Origin: a virus
Virus record (IMG/VR): IMGVR_UViG_3300032326_001795
Location: 1 to 26,540 of that record
Reading direction: 5' to 3' (one strand)
DNA length: 26,540 nucleotides
The position numbers and the translations under genes are program-made. Below the pieces are notes generated by a model. It ran no database searches. It had not been told where the DNA came from and was given only the letters and a program-made list of their open reading frames with translations. Below are positions 9,701 to 16,016 of this stretch, in pieces (position 1 is the first letter of the stretch; each line of letters begins with the position of its first letter).

Positions 9701-9826
9701 ACCTCGTGCCAGAAATCCTGGTATGCGGGCCAGGTTGTTTTCACGTATTTGTATCGTCTCGCGGGCTTGAGCAATTTGCCGTTCAAGATCTGATATACGA
9801 TTTTCTAAATCATTCCGTACTGACAT
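6779..9826 (-). CDS. Large baseplate structural protein, tail-hub candidate (1015 aa)
   Basis: Lies directly before the gp5-like spike gene and after the gp53-like gene, so it belongs to the baseplate. Residues 1-85 form a charged heptad-like coiled coil (LENRISDLERQIAQARETIQ). A long Pro/Gly/Thr/Asn linker follows to about residue 245. The remainder is a globular, beta-rich region with repeated W/Y/F motifs (YLLAIRWYGWDRFGNLIRN, KFFPFRIQKINWSVNNKLVT, YWFTGQNTAVLDYQATFNSL). The last ~90 residues are again low complexity. In T4 the partner of gp5 is hub protein gp27. Position and beta content make this the natural gp27 counterpart, but I see no motif that proves it. It starts just after the 99-residue gene (3-nt gap). 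Confidence 0.75.
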   Translation of the reverse strand: MSVRNDLENRISDLERQIAQARETIQIRENNLARIPGFLARGLLSAEAAARTEAENQRGIQSEESKIARLEARITQTRAEIDQLPPVVPPPPKTAGQTVSDDAVPNPIKQQPLETDAETGRLQPPTATGTPSNADQVPTTQTGDTDTNTNGPTKTFATTQGTSTSQDDGQGGAPLPAPPPPTVVNPNDPGQGGEGGGGSAGPDAVPPSVTPKTALGAGANDENPNPSAGARAVEVNNAYNADQTVQPRDNILDRFASYTYGISVYLMTPEAYKNLVTSKVRTLNGSNLLFQSGGAPASNAVTSPSEVTSTPNNTAGRNPYFDVDFYIDSLTIDTSFPGKQTQAAHMASELKFTVIEPNGITLLDRIYAAVQDHVPKDGAGKVNYTAVQYLLAIRWYGWDRFGNLIRNVGETNGLTDPNAAVEKFFPFRIQKINWSVNNKLVTYDFVCAPVGQLVAGGQARGTIPYDIELTDNTVGGLLGGDAVYGTASVNTAPNTNPASPPKANAAPSSKPTIRQGLMGAMNDFQQKLVQDGKYEYADRYEIVFANGAESIRDASITKPTNVIKNIAKSPMGKPATQDPNSLDPRKSQVDNTLRNSAVTAGQQLLQVIDLTIRNSTYITQQARTVDQEVMTDELGIPLENPTGAPATAKVSWFNITMESIPRTNEYDYKRNDYAYDIRYIISPYTVTNFDSKYFPIPKFNGLHKSYKYWFTGQNTAVLDYQATFNSLYNMTVSGSEPGNNATETIRRKYTSSMREIPMYVYQASSSESRTGADGKGNEISSNAAQYLYNPSDLAKTKLRIVGDPGWIQQGSLAAGVDPKNFQYQGFLPDGTINFDSQQVMFEIAWQRPEDYDLDTGLADPYSRFGGTDRQPIQSYVYQALKCTSEFRQGKFEQTIEGSLYNFPVTEQRNTAASQPASVSVEADGRSARASDAVSPSSLTLPGGGALAAPAVIDTVQRSASNIAQATTLDPAAILNAQNLPADGDGVEPVNLPAPTAQNQRPQITDQSTQQISVDT

Positions 9827-9829
9827 GCG

Positions 9830-10129
9830 TTAGAATCCTAGTGTTTCCTGCAGGGTTGACAGTTTGGGCAAGAAAATTCGTTTGCCCGCTGAAAAATCCA
9901 AAGGCGGCTTGGTTAAAGTGTTGGGGTTGCGTTGATAAAACACCCACCACAGTGTGGGAGTCTGATACAGGTCATAAGCCAACAGGTCAGGTCTGTACTG
10001 ATATGTTTGATTGATCACAAAACTTAGATCGTCTGTGAGTCTGGGTATGGGTCTGTCCACCATGACATCCAGATAAAACTGACTGTAACCAGTGGCATAA
10101 TATGGACTGGTTGAACTGTAGTTAGCCAT
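9830..10129 (-). CDS. 53: gp53-like baseplate wedge protein
   Basis: A 99-residue protein whose core reads YQYRPDLLAYDLYQTPTLWW followed by V-F-Y-Q-R-N-P-N-T-L. This is the LysM-like signature of the T4 gp53 wedge family (Y-R-P-D-L-L-A-Y-x-L-Y ... L-W-W-V-F ... N). In T4 gp53 binds the gp6/gp25 core and completes the wedge. T4 gp53 is about twice as long, so this is a minimal form lacking one domain. The ATG at 10129 overlaps the stop of the upstream 772-residue gene by one base (TAATG), indicating translational coupling. Confidence 0.7.
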   Translation of the reverse strand: MANYSSTSPYYATGYSQFYLDVMVDRPIPRLTDDLSFVINQTYQYRPDLLAYDLYQTPTLWWVFYQRNPNTLTKPPLDFSAGKRIFLPKLSTLQETLGF

Positions 10130-12447
10130 TACCAGTATCCTCCTTTGATCAGTGAGCCATCAGCATATTTCTTGAGATTAAACTGTTGGCTGACTTGTGC
10201 TCGAGTGTTGGTTGGCAACAGCGTGACGTTGATTTCGATCTTGGTTGGCACGTAAGTAGCTCCAGTTAAGTTATTGACGTTTTGATTGACATTTCCGGGA
10301 GTAGGAGATGTGGGCTCAGCGGCTAGAGGTATGCCAATTGTTGACAGTCGGCTCAGTACAGCACCGAATGGACTAGTACTGATGCCACCAGTTTTGGCTC
10401 TCTGACTAAACAGATTGCCATAGTTGTTGGGTGCCCATGCTCTTATATAGTCAACATCTGTGGGCAGGCTGTAACTAAAGTTGGATACCAAGCAAGGATG
10501 GTTGTTGAACTGATAGTCTCCAAAACCGTTGAGATATACCAAGGGTGGCGGCGAGCCGCGTAAGTCGCCTTGTCCATAAAACATTTTGGTAACGGATCTA
10601 AAAAAGTGTATTACTGCCAACAAGTATTCTGCTTCAGCAGTGTCCTGAGCAGTAAATGTTCCGCGTATGTTGATGTCATTGACTGCACTGTTTTTGTAGA
10701 AATATCCACGATAGTTGCTGTGTGTCAAATCATACTTGTCATAGTTAGAAATGTAAGATGTTTCAATACTGGGAGTATAGGGAAATATCACTCCATTGGT
10801 TGCAAACAACGGTGCCAAAATTCCTGGTTCAGGATCTTTATACAGGTACTCTGCGCCATCTGCAAGACTCAATCTCACTCGCCAGTCTGTTGCTCCAGCT
10901 GCTGTGTTGTTGCGTGCTTCAAGAGTTGCTTGCTCTTTGGCTTTCTGAATAGTGGCATTTTGACGAACCAGCAGATCATTGATAGCAGTCAATCCTGCAG
11001 CACTAGCAGCAGCGCTGACAGCGGCAGTGATGTAGGGTGACAGGCTGTCAGGAATGGCCGCTGGCAAACGTTTGATGTCTGCAAGTAAGCCTGCTGCTGT
11101 GTCTTCTGCCGCTTGTGCAAGACCTGCTACCTGGGCAGCAGTGAGTTGTAGTGCGCCAGTGATAGACGGAGGAATTGGCAGCGCATCTGTAAATCCTTCT
11201 GCAAATCCTGTGGCAATGTTTGCTAGGTCTGTTACTACAGGCACAGGCAAGCTGGCCACGGCTGCATTGGCTGCATTAGCTGCATCAGTAACAGCAGTGG
11301 TCGCACTAGCGACAACACCAGCTGCGTCAGCTGCGACTGTACCTGCTGTTGTAACTACCTTTGCAACAGTAGAAGTAGCAAAACCTGATGAGTTAACAAA
11401 GCCTGATGTGGTTACTGCTGTGGCGCCGTTAGCTGACAAACCTGTTCTCTCGCCTGCACCTGGTCCAGCTACAATTCCAGCGTTTGCATCCGAAATGGCG
11501 GCCTGTCTGGCCGCCTCAGCAGGGTTGGTAGATCGCAGAGCCCAACTTTCAAAGGTAGCCAGGTCCCAGCCATTTTCAGCCATGAGGTTGTTTCTGAAAT
11601 TGACATCAGCCAATGCTGCACTAGCTGTATCGTAGGCTACCTTGTTGCTGCCTTGATATGCTGGCCAATTTGGATCGTTCCAAGGTTCAATTTGTCCACC
11701 CGGTGGCGTCACTCCGCTTTGATTGAACAATGCGGCTCTGCTGTCTGCACGATCGATTTGAGCTTGTGCCTTTTCCACTAGCCTAGGGTCAGCATAAGGA
11801 TTGGCAATACCTTGACGAGCCCATGTTTGACCAACTGTGCCACCATTGTTGGGATCGTACTGCGATCCTTGCCACTGCAAAAATCTAGCTACTTCTGAGT
11901 TGGAATCAACCTGGATTGTGCCACCAGCAGTGGTCACTGCGGTTGGGGAGTCAGGCAAGGCTTGCACAGTGACGTTTCTAAAAGGAGTAGATACAGTAGT
12001 AGTACCATAAGTGGGCACACTGACGTCTATGGCCACCGGCGGCTTTGGATTGCCTTCAAAGTAATCAGTGATGTCTACTTGCCTTCCGTTTGCCACTTCA
12101 AGAAATATTCGATCGCCAACCACAGCTGATATTGTGCCTGGTCCTGAACCATTAGAGATAAAAAAATCTATCCCATTATCTCGGGCGGCCCGTGCAAAAT
12201 CCTCACGACTTTCCTGACGTGCTAGTTGTTCAGCACGTATAAATTCAGGACTACCTTGTACGAATTGAGGATTACCGCTGGCGTTCAATGTGCCAGGAAC
12301 CACGGGCACAGTGGGAGGTGGTGCAGGCGATTCCACTCGCTGGGGTGGCGACGGTTGTGGTAATTCAGGATCTGATTGTGCGGACACAGGATCGTCTACC
12401 CATACTAGCTCTTGGTTTTCTCCAGTTCCTACTACTTGATATGCCAT
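10129..12447 (-). CDS. Large baseplate protein with tail-tube-cap-like C-terminus (gp48-like)
   Basis: Residues 1 to about 510 are low complexity (P/Q/S/T first, then a long Ala/Thr/Val-rich stretch around residues 340-500). The C-terminal ~250 residues are globular and conserved-looking. They start W-R-V-R-L-S-L-A-D-G, continue with NDINIRGTFTAQDTAEAEYL, a helix leading to F-F-R-S-V-T-K-M-F-Y-G, LVYLNGFGDYQFNNHPCLVS and LPTDVDYIRAW, and end in a P-T-K-I-E-I-N-V-T-L-L-P-T strand. The spacing of the '(F)TxxSxEDLMAIINIYQYF-xYG' element and the final strand parallels T4 tail-tube cap gp48, hence the tentative naming. The start at 12447 is supported by AGGAAGG ten bases upstream and a late promoter further up. 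Confidence 0.7.
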   Translation of the reverse strand: MAYQVVGTGENQELVWVDDPVSAQSDPELPQPSPPQRVESPAPPPTVPVVPGTLNASGNPQFVQGSPEFIRAEQLARQESREDFARAARDNGIDFFISNGSGPGTISAVVGDRIFLEVANGRQVDITDYFEGNPKPPVAIDVSVPTYGTTTVSTPFRNVTVQALPDSPTAVTTAGGTIQVDSNSEVARFLQWQGSQYDPNNGGTVGQTWARQGIANPYADPRLVEKAQAQIDRADSRAALFNQSGVTPPGGQIEPWNDPNWPAYQGSNKVAYDTASAALADVNFRNNLMAENGWDLATFESWALRSTNPAEAARQAAISDANAGIVAGPGAGERTGLSANGATAVTTSGFVNSSGFATSTVAKVVTTAGTVAADAAGVVASATTAVTDAANAANAAVASLPVPVVTDLANIATGFAEGFTDALPIPPSITGALQLTAAQVAGLAQAAEDTAAGLLADIKRLPAAIPDSLSPYITAAVSAAASAAGLTAINDLLVRQNATIQKAKEQATLEARNNTAAGATDWRVRLSLADGAEYLYKDPEPGILAPLFATNGVIFPYTPSIETSYISNYDKYDLTHSNYRGYFYKNSAVNDINIRGTFTAQDTAEAEYLLAVIHFFRSVTKMFYGQGDLRGSPPPLVYLNGFGDYQFNNHPCLVSNFSYSLPTDVDYIRAWAPNNYGNLFSQRAKTGGISTSPFGAVLSRLSTIGIPLAAEPTSPTPGNVNQNVNNLTGATYVPTKIEINVTLLPTNTRAQVSQQFNLKKYADGSLIKGGYW

Positions 12448-12471
12448 TGGTATACTTGCCTTCCTATACCT

Positions 12472-12500
12472 TATTTACCGGTAGGAAAAACGGCGCAGTT
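12472..12500 (-). promoter_or_regulatory. Composite late promoter upstream of the gp48-like gene
   Basis: Minus-strand GGTAAATAAGG gives a TAAATA late box (12477-12472). It is preceded at exactly 8 nt by AACTGCGCCGTTTTT (12500-12486), identical in sequence and spacing to the element before gp6. The element begins 8 nt after the stop codon of the Q/A-rich gene. The gene start is about 25 nt downstream of the box, with a good ribosome site between. Confidence 0.7.
12486..12500 (-). repeat. 15-bp late-promoter upstream element, copy 2
   Basis: Second exact copy of AACTGCGCCGTTTTT on the minus strand, in the gap between the Q/A-rich gene and the gp48-like gene. The flanking bases differ from copy 1, so only the element, the 8-nt spacing and the TAAATA box are conserved. 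Confidence 0.75.
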
Positions 12501-12508
12501 TACAACAC

Positions 12509-13354
12509 TTATCTTGGAGGTTGTACAGGTATGCCAATAAATGGCTGATTGTCAAGCTGTTGTATAGCTATCTGAAGATCCACTGAAGGATTCACTGTGT
12601 AGTTCACTGTGGGAGTGACTGCGGTAGGTACAGCGGTTGTTGTTACGCCTGGATCAGATCGAGTTGATGTTGGGGCAATCCTCACTGACACTGGACGATT
12701 TGCTGTGTATTGTGGACTAGAAAAATACTCTGATGTTGTTGTTTCAGTGGCTGCTAGTGCAGCCGATTCAGCATCAATTATGGTTCTTGTTCTACCTGCT
12801 GCTGCCACTGTTGCAGTGGTTTGAGCTTCAGCTTCGGCCTGCGATTGTGCTATTATCTGTAGAGTCAGCGCATCTTGTGCTAGTTGTTGCTGAAACAATT
12901 GTTGCTGAATTTCTGCAGCCTGCTGTGCAGCTTGAGCAGCAGCCGCTTGTTGTGCAGCCTGCTGTGCTTGAATTGCTGCTTGACGAGCAGCTTCTTCAAA
13001 TGCTGCCTGTTGCGAGGCCTGCGACTGTGCTGCCAGTTGCGCTTGAGCAGCAGCTTGTTGTGCAGCTTCGGCAGCAGCTTGTTGTGCCGCAGCTTGAGCA
13101 GCAGCCGCTTGAGCTTGAATGACAGCTTGTTGTGCAGCAGCTTGTGCAGCGGCTTGTGCAGCCTGTTGTGCTTGTGCCTGTTGTTGAGCTAGATACTGTG
13201 CATAGGCCTGTTGTTGAGCAATTTGTTGTTGTTGGGCCTGGTACTGTTGAAAAGCCCGTTGTTGGGCAAGTTGTTGTTGGTACTGAAAGAATGCCTGTTG
13301 TTGTGCTTGTTGTTGAGCAATTTGTTGCTGTGCAATGTATGCTGAATAATCCAT
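12509..13354 (-). CDS. Gln/Ala-rich low-complexity protein (281 aa)
   Basis: No family recognised. Residues 1-170 are about 76% Gln plus Ala by hand count. They begin with QQQ-rich runs punctuated by Y and F, then turn into Ala/Gln helix-like repeats with occasional E, R and I. Residues 180-281 are a Thr/Ser/Val/Pro-rich tail ending in a short hydrophobic motif (Q-P-F-I-G-I-P-V-Q-P-P-R). There is no lysine or cysteine in the whole protein. The start is supported by CAGGAG five bases before the ATG and by a late box upstream. It is the first gene of the leftward late block, so a virion role (tether, fibre-like rod or assembly chaperone) is plausible but unproven. Overlapping open frames on both strands here are a by-product of the repeat composition. 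Confidence 0.8.
   Translation of the reverse strand: MDYSAYIAQQQIAQQQAQQQAFFQYQQQLAQQRAFQQYQAQQQQIAQQQAYAQYLAQQQAQAQQAAQAAAQAAAQQAVIQAQAAAAQAAAQQAAAEAAQQAAAQAQLAAQSQASQQAAFEEAARQAAIQAQQAAQQAAAAQAAQQAAEIQQQLFQQQLAQDALTLQIIAQSQAEAEAQTTATVAAAGRTRTIIDAESAALAATETTTSEYFSSPQYTANRPVSVRIAPTSTRSDPGVTTTAVPTAVTPTVNYTVNPSVDLQIAIQQLDNQPFIGIPVQPPR
12845..13354 (-). repeat. Gln/Ala-coding low-complexity tract
   Basis: About 510 bp coding for residues 1-170 of the Q/A-rich protein, built from CAA/CAG and GCA/GCT/GCC codons in mixed order. The codon mixture indicates selection on the amino acids rather than a simple trinucleotide expansion, although CAA-rich clusters near 13200-13330 could slip. Confidence 0.8.
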
Positions 13355-13372
13355 AGTGGCTCCTGTTTGCCA

Positions 13373-13378
13373 TATTTA
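13373..13378 (-). promoter_or_regulatory. Late promoter box for the Q/A-rich gene
   Basis: Minus-strand GGTAAATATGG contains TAAATA 18 nt before the ATG at 13354, with a CAGGAG ribosome site between. It has no copy of the 15-mer upstream element. It shares the short divergent region with the rightward gp55 promoter. Confidence 0.55.
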
Positions 13379-13389
13379 CCAAATTCTGG

Positions 13390-13417
13390 TTGACAACTGT
13401 GGGGTTTATGCTACAAT
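13390..13417 (+). promoter_or_regulatory. Extended sigma70-type promoter for gp55, near-leaderless
   Basis: TTGACA (13390-13395), 16-bp spacer, TACAAT (13412-13417), with TG one base upstream of the -10 box (TGCTACAAT, extended -10). The gp55 ATG is at 13427, so the expected start site (13422-13425) leaves a leader of only 2-5 nt and no Shine-Dalgarno sequence. Predicted to be read by unmodified host polymerase, so an early or middle promoter. Confidence 0.8.
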
Positions 13418-13426
13418 AAGTACTAT

Positions 13427-14326
13427 ATGTCCTTAATCCCCAAACCCCCTGCCAAAGTAAACTATCTCAACAACCGAGATATTCTCAAAGAGATTCACCT
13501 CAGCAAAAATACCTATTGCTGGTATCGTGATCCAGATCTGGATCACCAGTTTGATCTCATACTGTCCAGTGTGGACAAGATCAATCAGCGTACTGTGGTA
13601 GAAGCACGCAAGAATCGTGCCGAACGCATCAAGCGCGAAACAGGTGAAGTTGTTGATCAAAAGAAAATCCCCAACACAGATCTGGTGTTTCGCATCACTG
13701 CCTGGGATCACATTCCCAAGGCACCCAAAAAAATCACCAAGGCCGAAGCCAAACGCAAAAAACTAGAAGACATCTTTGAACTGGAGGATGCTGTGAGTGA
13801 TGACCCACTGGCAGATCTTGTGGATGAGCCTGTGTTGAACATGAACTATGTGCGCTTGAACTTTCCGCCGTTTGAACACTACAGACTGGACGACAACAAA
13901 GAACCCTACATCGTGGGTCGCAGTCACTGGAAGGGAGACTTAGCCACAGGTGAGTTCTGCCGTGATCATGGCACCATGACTCGCAAGCTGGCCACCATGT
14001 TCATGAAACTGTGCGAACGTTATGCTACACGCTCTAACTGGCGCGGCTACACCTACAACGAAGAAATGCGCGGTCAAGCTCTGCTGCAACTCAGCCAAAT
14101 TGGCCTGCAGTTTGACGAAAGCAAAAGTCAAAACCCCTTTGCCTACTACACTGCTGCCATAACCAATAGCTTTACTAGAATTCTCAACATTGAAAAGAAG
14201 AATCAAAACATTAGAGACGATATCTTGGAAATCAATGGCTTGAACCCAAGTTGGACTCGACAAAACTCCGGTGCCAAAAGCATGGCCGCTATGAGCGGAC
14301 CGGTTGTGAGCAGTCTTGATGAATAA
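13427..14326 (+). CDS. 55: Late-transcription sigma factor gp55
   Basis: T4 gp55-type sigma factor that directs host RNA polymerase to late promoters carrying TATAAATA-like boxes, with help from the sliding clamp in T4. The conserved part is the C-terminal half: LCERYATRSNWRGYTYNEEM (about residues 195-214), DESKSQNPFAYYTAAITNSF (230-249) and L-N-I-E-K-K-N-Q-N-I-R-D-D, corresponding to sigma region 2. The N-terminus (VNYLNNRDILKEIHLSKNTY) is also typical of the marine T4-like forms. At 299 residues it is far longer than T4's 185. It is transcribed from a near-leaderless promoter and is first in the rightward block, which fits a gene needed before late expression of the leftward block. Confidence 0.92.
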   Translation: MSLIPKPPAKVNYLNNRDILKEIHLSKNTYCWYRDPDLDHQFDLILSSVDKINQRTVVEARKNRAERIKRETGEVVDQKKIPNTDLVFRITAWDHIPKAPKKITKAEAKRKKLEDIFELEDAVSDDPLADLVDEPVLNMNYVRLNFPPFEHYRLDDNKEPYIVGRSHWKGDLATGEFCRDHGTMTRKLATMFMKLCERYATRSNWRGYTYNEEMRGQALLQLSQIGLQFDESKSQNPFAYYTAAITNSFTRILNIEKKNQNIRDDILEINGLNPSWTRQNSGAKSMAAMSGPVVSSLDE

Positions 14327-14329
14327 GGT

Positions 14330-15256
14330 ATGCGCAACAAAGACACTGTGCTGATTATGTATCCGCCAGGCAGCTATGGCTTTTTTCTGAACTGGTGCCT
14401 TGAATATTTTTCTGGTAATCTTTCTAGAGATGCAACATTACCCACGTCAGACACTGTACAACAACAAATGTCAAAACAGTTGCCACCTGCTGCAATATCC
14501 AACGGGGGAATATTTTTTATAGCAGGCAACGGAGTGCACCAACGTTGCAATGTAGCAGACTATGCCAACAACGACATTGAATATCAATTTGGCCGAACTG
14601 TGGCGTTTTTTAGTGATGATCAGAGCCGCAACAAACACAAATCTTACATTCAAGATTATCAAGATCTTTTTAAAAAATTTGTGTGCTTGACTCAGGATCA
14701 ACATTGTTATCTAATGATAAAACACAATTTTTTGAGCAAGCATTCTCGTATGCAGAATTTTGTTGAAAGAACAATATCTATAAACAAAGATATGTTTGGA
14801 GCACAATTACCGGTCCCACGTTGGCAACTTAGAGAAATGATAAGTTTTGAACACAACACAATGTTGGGACTCCATACAGAATTTTACCAACCAGTGTCAC
14901 ACAACAAAGTGATCAATGTTGCGGTCACAGATTTAGTCAATAATTTTCAACTCACCCTGGTCAAACTGTTTGAAGAGCTTGACGTACCAATGCTGTATCA
15001 GGATCAACTAGAAAAAGTTGAAACAGAATGGTTAGCTAACAAGTCGTTTATCAAGATAGATCGCCTATGCCATGATATTGTGGCAGCAGTATTAGATGGG
15101 CACAAGATTTCGTGGCAATCCCACCAATTGACCTTGTTTGACGAAGCATATGTGCAATGTTTGTTGAGAAATAAAAAGTTTGAAATCAGATGTCACGGGC
15201 TTGACACGTTCCCTACAGACAGTTCACAGTTAAAACAACTACTGTATCCTGTGTGA
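14330..15256 (+). CDS. P-loop/sulfotransferase-like protein, paralogue 1 (308 aa)
   Basis: Family uncertain. The N-terminus reads V-L-I-M-YPPGSYGFFL-N-W (motif at residues 11-20), a beta strand followed by a P-G-x-x-G-x-x-L loop. This resembles the 5'-phosphosulfate-binding loop of sulfotransferases or a related P-loop fold. The middle is rich in F, Y and H. A later segment (V-A-V-T-D-L-V-N-N-F-Q-L-T-L-V-K-L-F-E-E-L) aligns by eye with the matching part of the next gene, so the two appear to be paralogues. The start is 3 nt after the gp55 stop with only AAGG upstream, so it is probably coupled. A sample line is about 27% G+C, against 45% in gp55, which suggests later acquisition. Confidence 0.65.
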   Translation: MRNKDTVLIMYPPGSYGFFLNWCLEYFSGNLSRDATLPTSDTVQQQMSKQLPPAAISNGGIFFIAGNGVHQRCNVADYANNDIEYQFGRTVAFFSDDQSRNKHKSYIQDYQDLFKKFVCLTQDQHCYLMIKHNFLSKHSRMQNFVERTISINKDMFGAQLPVPRWQLREMISFEHNTMLGLHTEFYQPVSHNKVINVAVTDLVNNFQLTLVKLFEELDVPMLYQDQLEKVETEWLANKSFIKIDRLCHDIVAAVLDGHKISWQSHQLTLFDEAYVQCLLRNKKFEIRCHGLDTFPTDSSQLKQLLYPV

Positions 15257-15268
15257 ATATTTGTAACA

Positions 15269-15985
15269 ATGATACTATATAATCCAGATCTTGAAAATTT
15301 TGTTGACGGTATCAATTTTGACGCCGATAAGTCATGCATCTGGGTTGTGTACCCTCCAGGATGCGCTGGTGACCTTTTGGCCGCCATCATAAATTTTCAT
15401 TATGTTGAAACTGGTGCAAAGTTTAGAGGCATTAGCGATCGAGGTCGAGTTATTTTTAGGTCGTCTGATCAAAAATATTCTAATCAGTTGGCTAACCAAG
15501 GACAACTAACGTTCAATGATGCATTCTTTTTTAAGATTGCTGACACACTGTCATCAATCAATCTAAACTGGTCAAAAATGGATCAGTTTATTTTTTCCAA
15601 TCATTGTTATTCTGAATCTGACGTACAGCATGTTCTTGACACATTTGAACACTGCAAAATCATAAGACTTTTGCCCAAGACACAACACGAACAAAAAATT
15701 GTCAAATGGCTAGCACAATTTAAAAATCAAAATATTGAACCAGACTTTCCTACGCTGGACTTCGATGACTGTCCGTTGAACTGGCCAGAGGTACAAGATT
15801 GTCGGGTGCTAACTGTGTATTTTAGCGATTTGGTAAGACTTGACAAATTCGATTTGACGTATAGTCTGATTCTCTCACATTTGAACATTGGATCATCTTT
15901 GGTACGACATAATTTTGTACAATATTGGGTCGACCAGCAACATCCCAAAATACAAGAATACATTGTTCGGTTAACCGGCAATTGA
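15269..15985 (+). CDS. P-loop/sulfotransferase-like protein, paralogue 2 (238 aa)
   Basis: Has the same plan as the preceding gene. A strand and loop W-V-V-YPPGCAGDLL (residues 28-37) correspond to the nucleotide/PAPS loop position. A strand K-I-I-R-L-L-P follows that could serve as the 3'-phosphate site (Arg as in sulfotransferase R-x-P motifs). Then comes V-Y-F-S-D-L-V-R-L-D-K-F with a helix and a C-terminal Y-W motif. If truly a sulfotransferase it would move sulfate from PAPS onto a sugar or other hydroxyl group. The catalytic base cannot be assigned, so the activity is unproven. Twelve bases separate it from paralogue 1. The gp47 promoter overlaps its 3' end. Confidence 0.65.
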   Translation: MILYNPDLENFVDGINFDADKSCIWVVYPPGCAGDLLAAIINFHYVETGAKFRGISDRGRVIFRSSDQKYSNQLANQGQLTFNDAFFFKIADTLSSINLNWSKMDQFIFSNHCYSESDVQHVLDTFEHCKIIRLLPKTQHEQKIVKWLAQFKNQNIEPDFPTLDFDDCPLNWPEVQDCRVLTVYFSDLVRLDKFDLTYSLILSHLNIGSSLVRHNFVQYWVDQQHPKIQEYIVRLTGN

Positions 15986-16010
15986 CTTTGCTGTTGTTGT
16001 TTTGTATACT
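15982..16010 (+). promoter_or_regulatory. Sigma70-type promoter for gp47, leaderless
   Basis: TTGACT (15982-15987), 17-bp spacer, TATACT (16005-16010), with TG immediately before the -10 box. The gp47 ATG is at 16017, seven bases after the -10 box, which is the expected transcription start. There is no room for a leader or a ribosome site. The -35 box overlaps the stop codon of the preceding gene. Confidence 0.75.
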
Positions 16011-16016
16011 TGCTTG

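Noticed and set aside
11054-11635. 193-codon plus-strand frame antisense to the gp48-like gene
   Set aside because: It is the antisense reading of an Ala/Thr/Val-rich segment. No promoter or ribosome site, and the composition mirrors the sense low-complexity tract.
12733-13382. Several long open frames on both strands over the Q/A-rich gene
   Set aside because: They are by-products of the CAA/CAG/GCN repeat composition, which lacks stop codons in other frames. Only the minus-strand 12509-13354 frame has a late box, a ribosome site and a non-repetitive C-terminus.
15839-15864. TTGACA ... TATAGT as a further promoter inside paralogue 2
   Set aside because: The spacer is only 14 bp and no gene starts nearby.
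16002-16016. Longer gp47 starting from TTG at 16002
   Set aside because: These bases contain the TATACT -10 box of a good promoter. The ATG at 16017 gives the family-typical N-terminus and a length equal to T4 gp47 within one residue.
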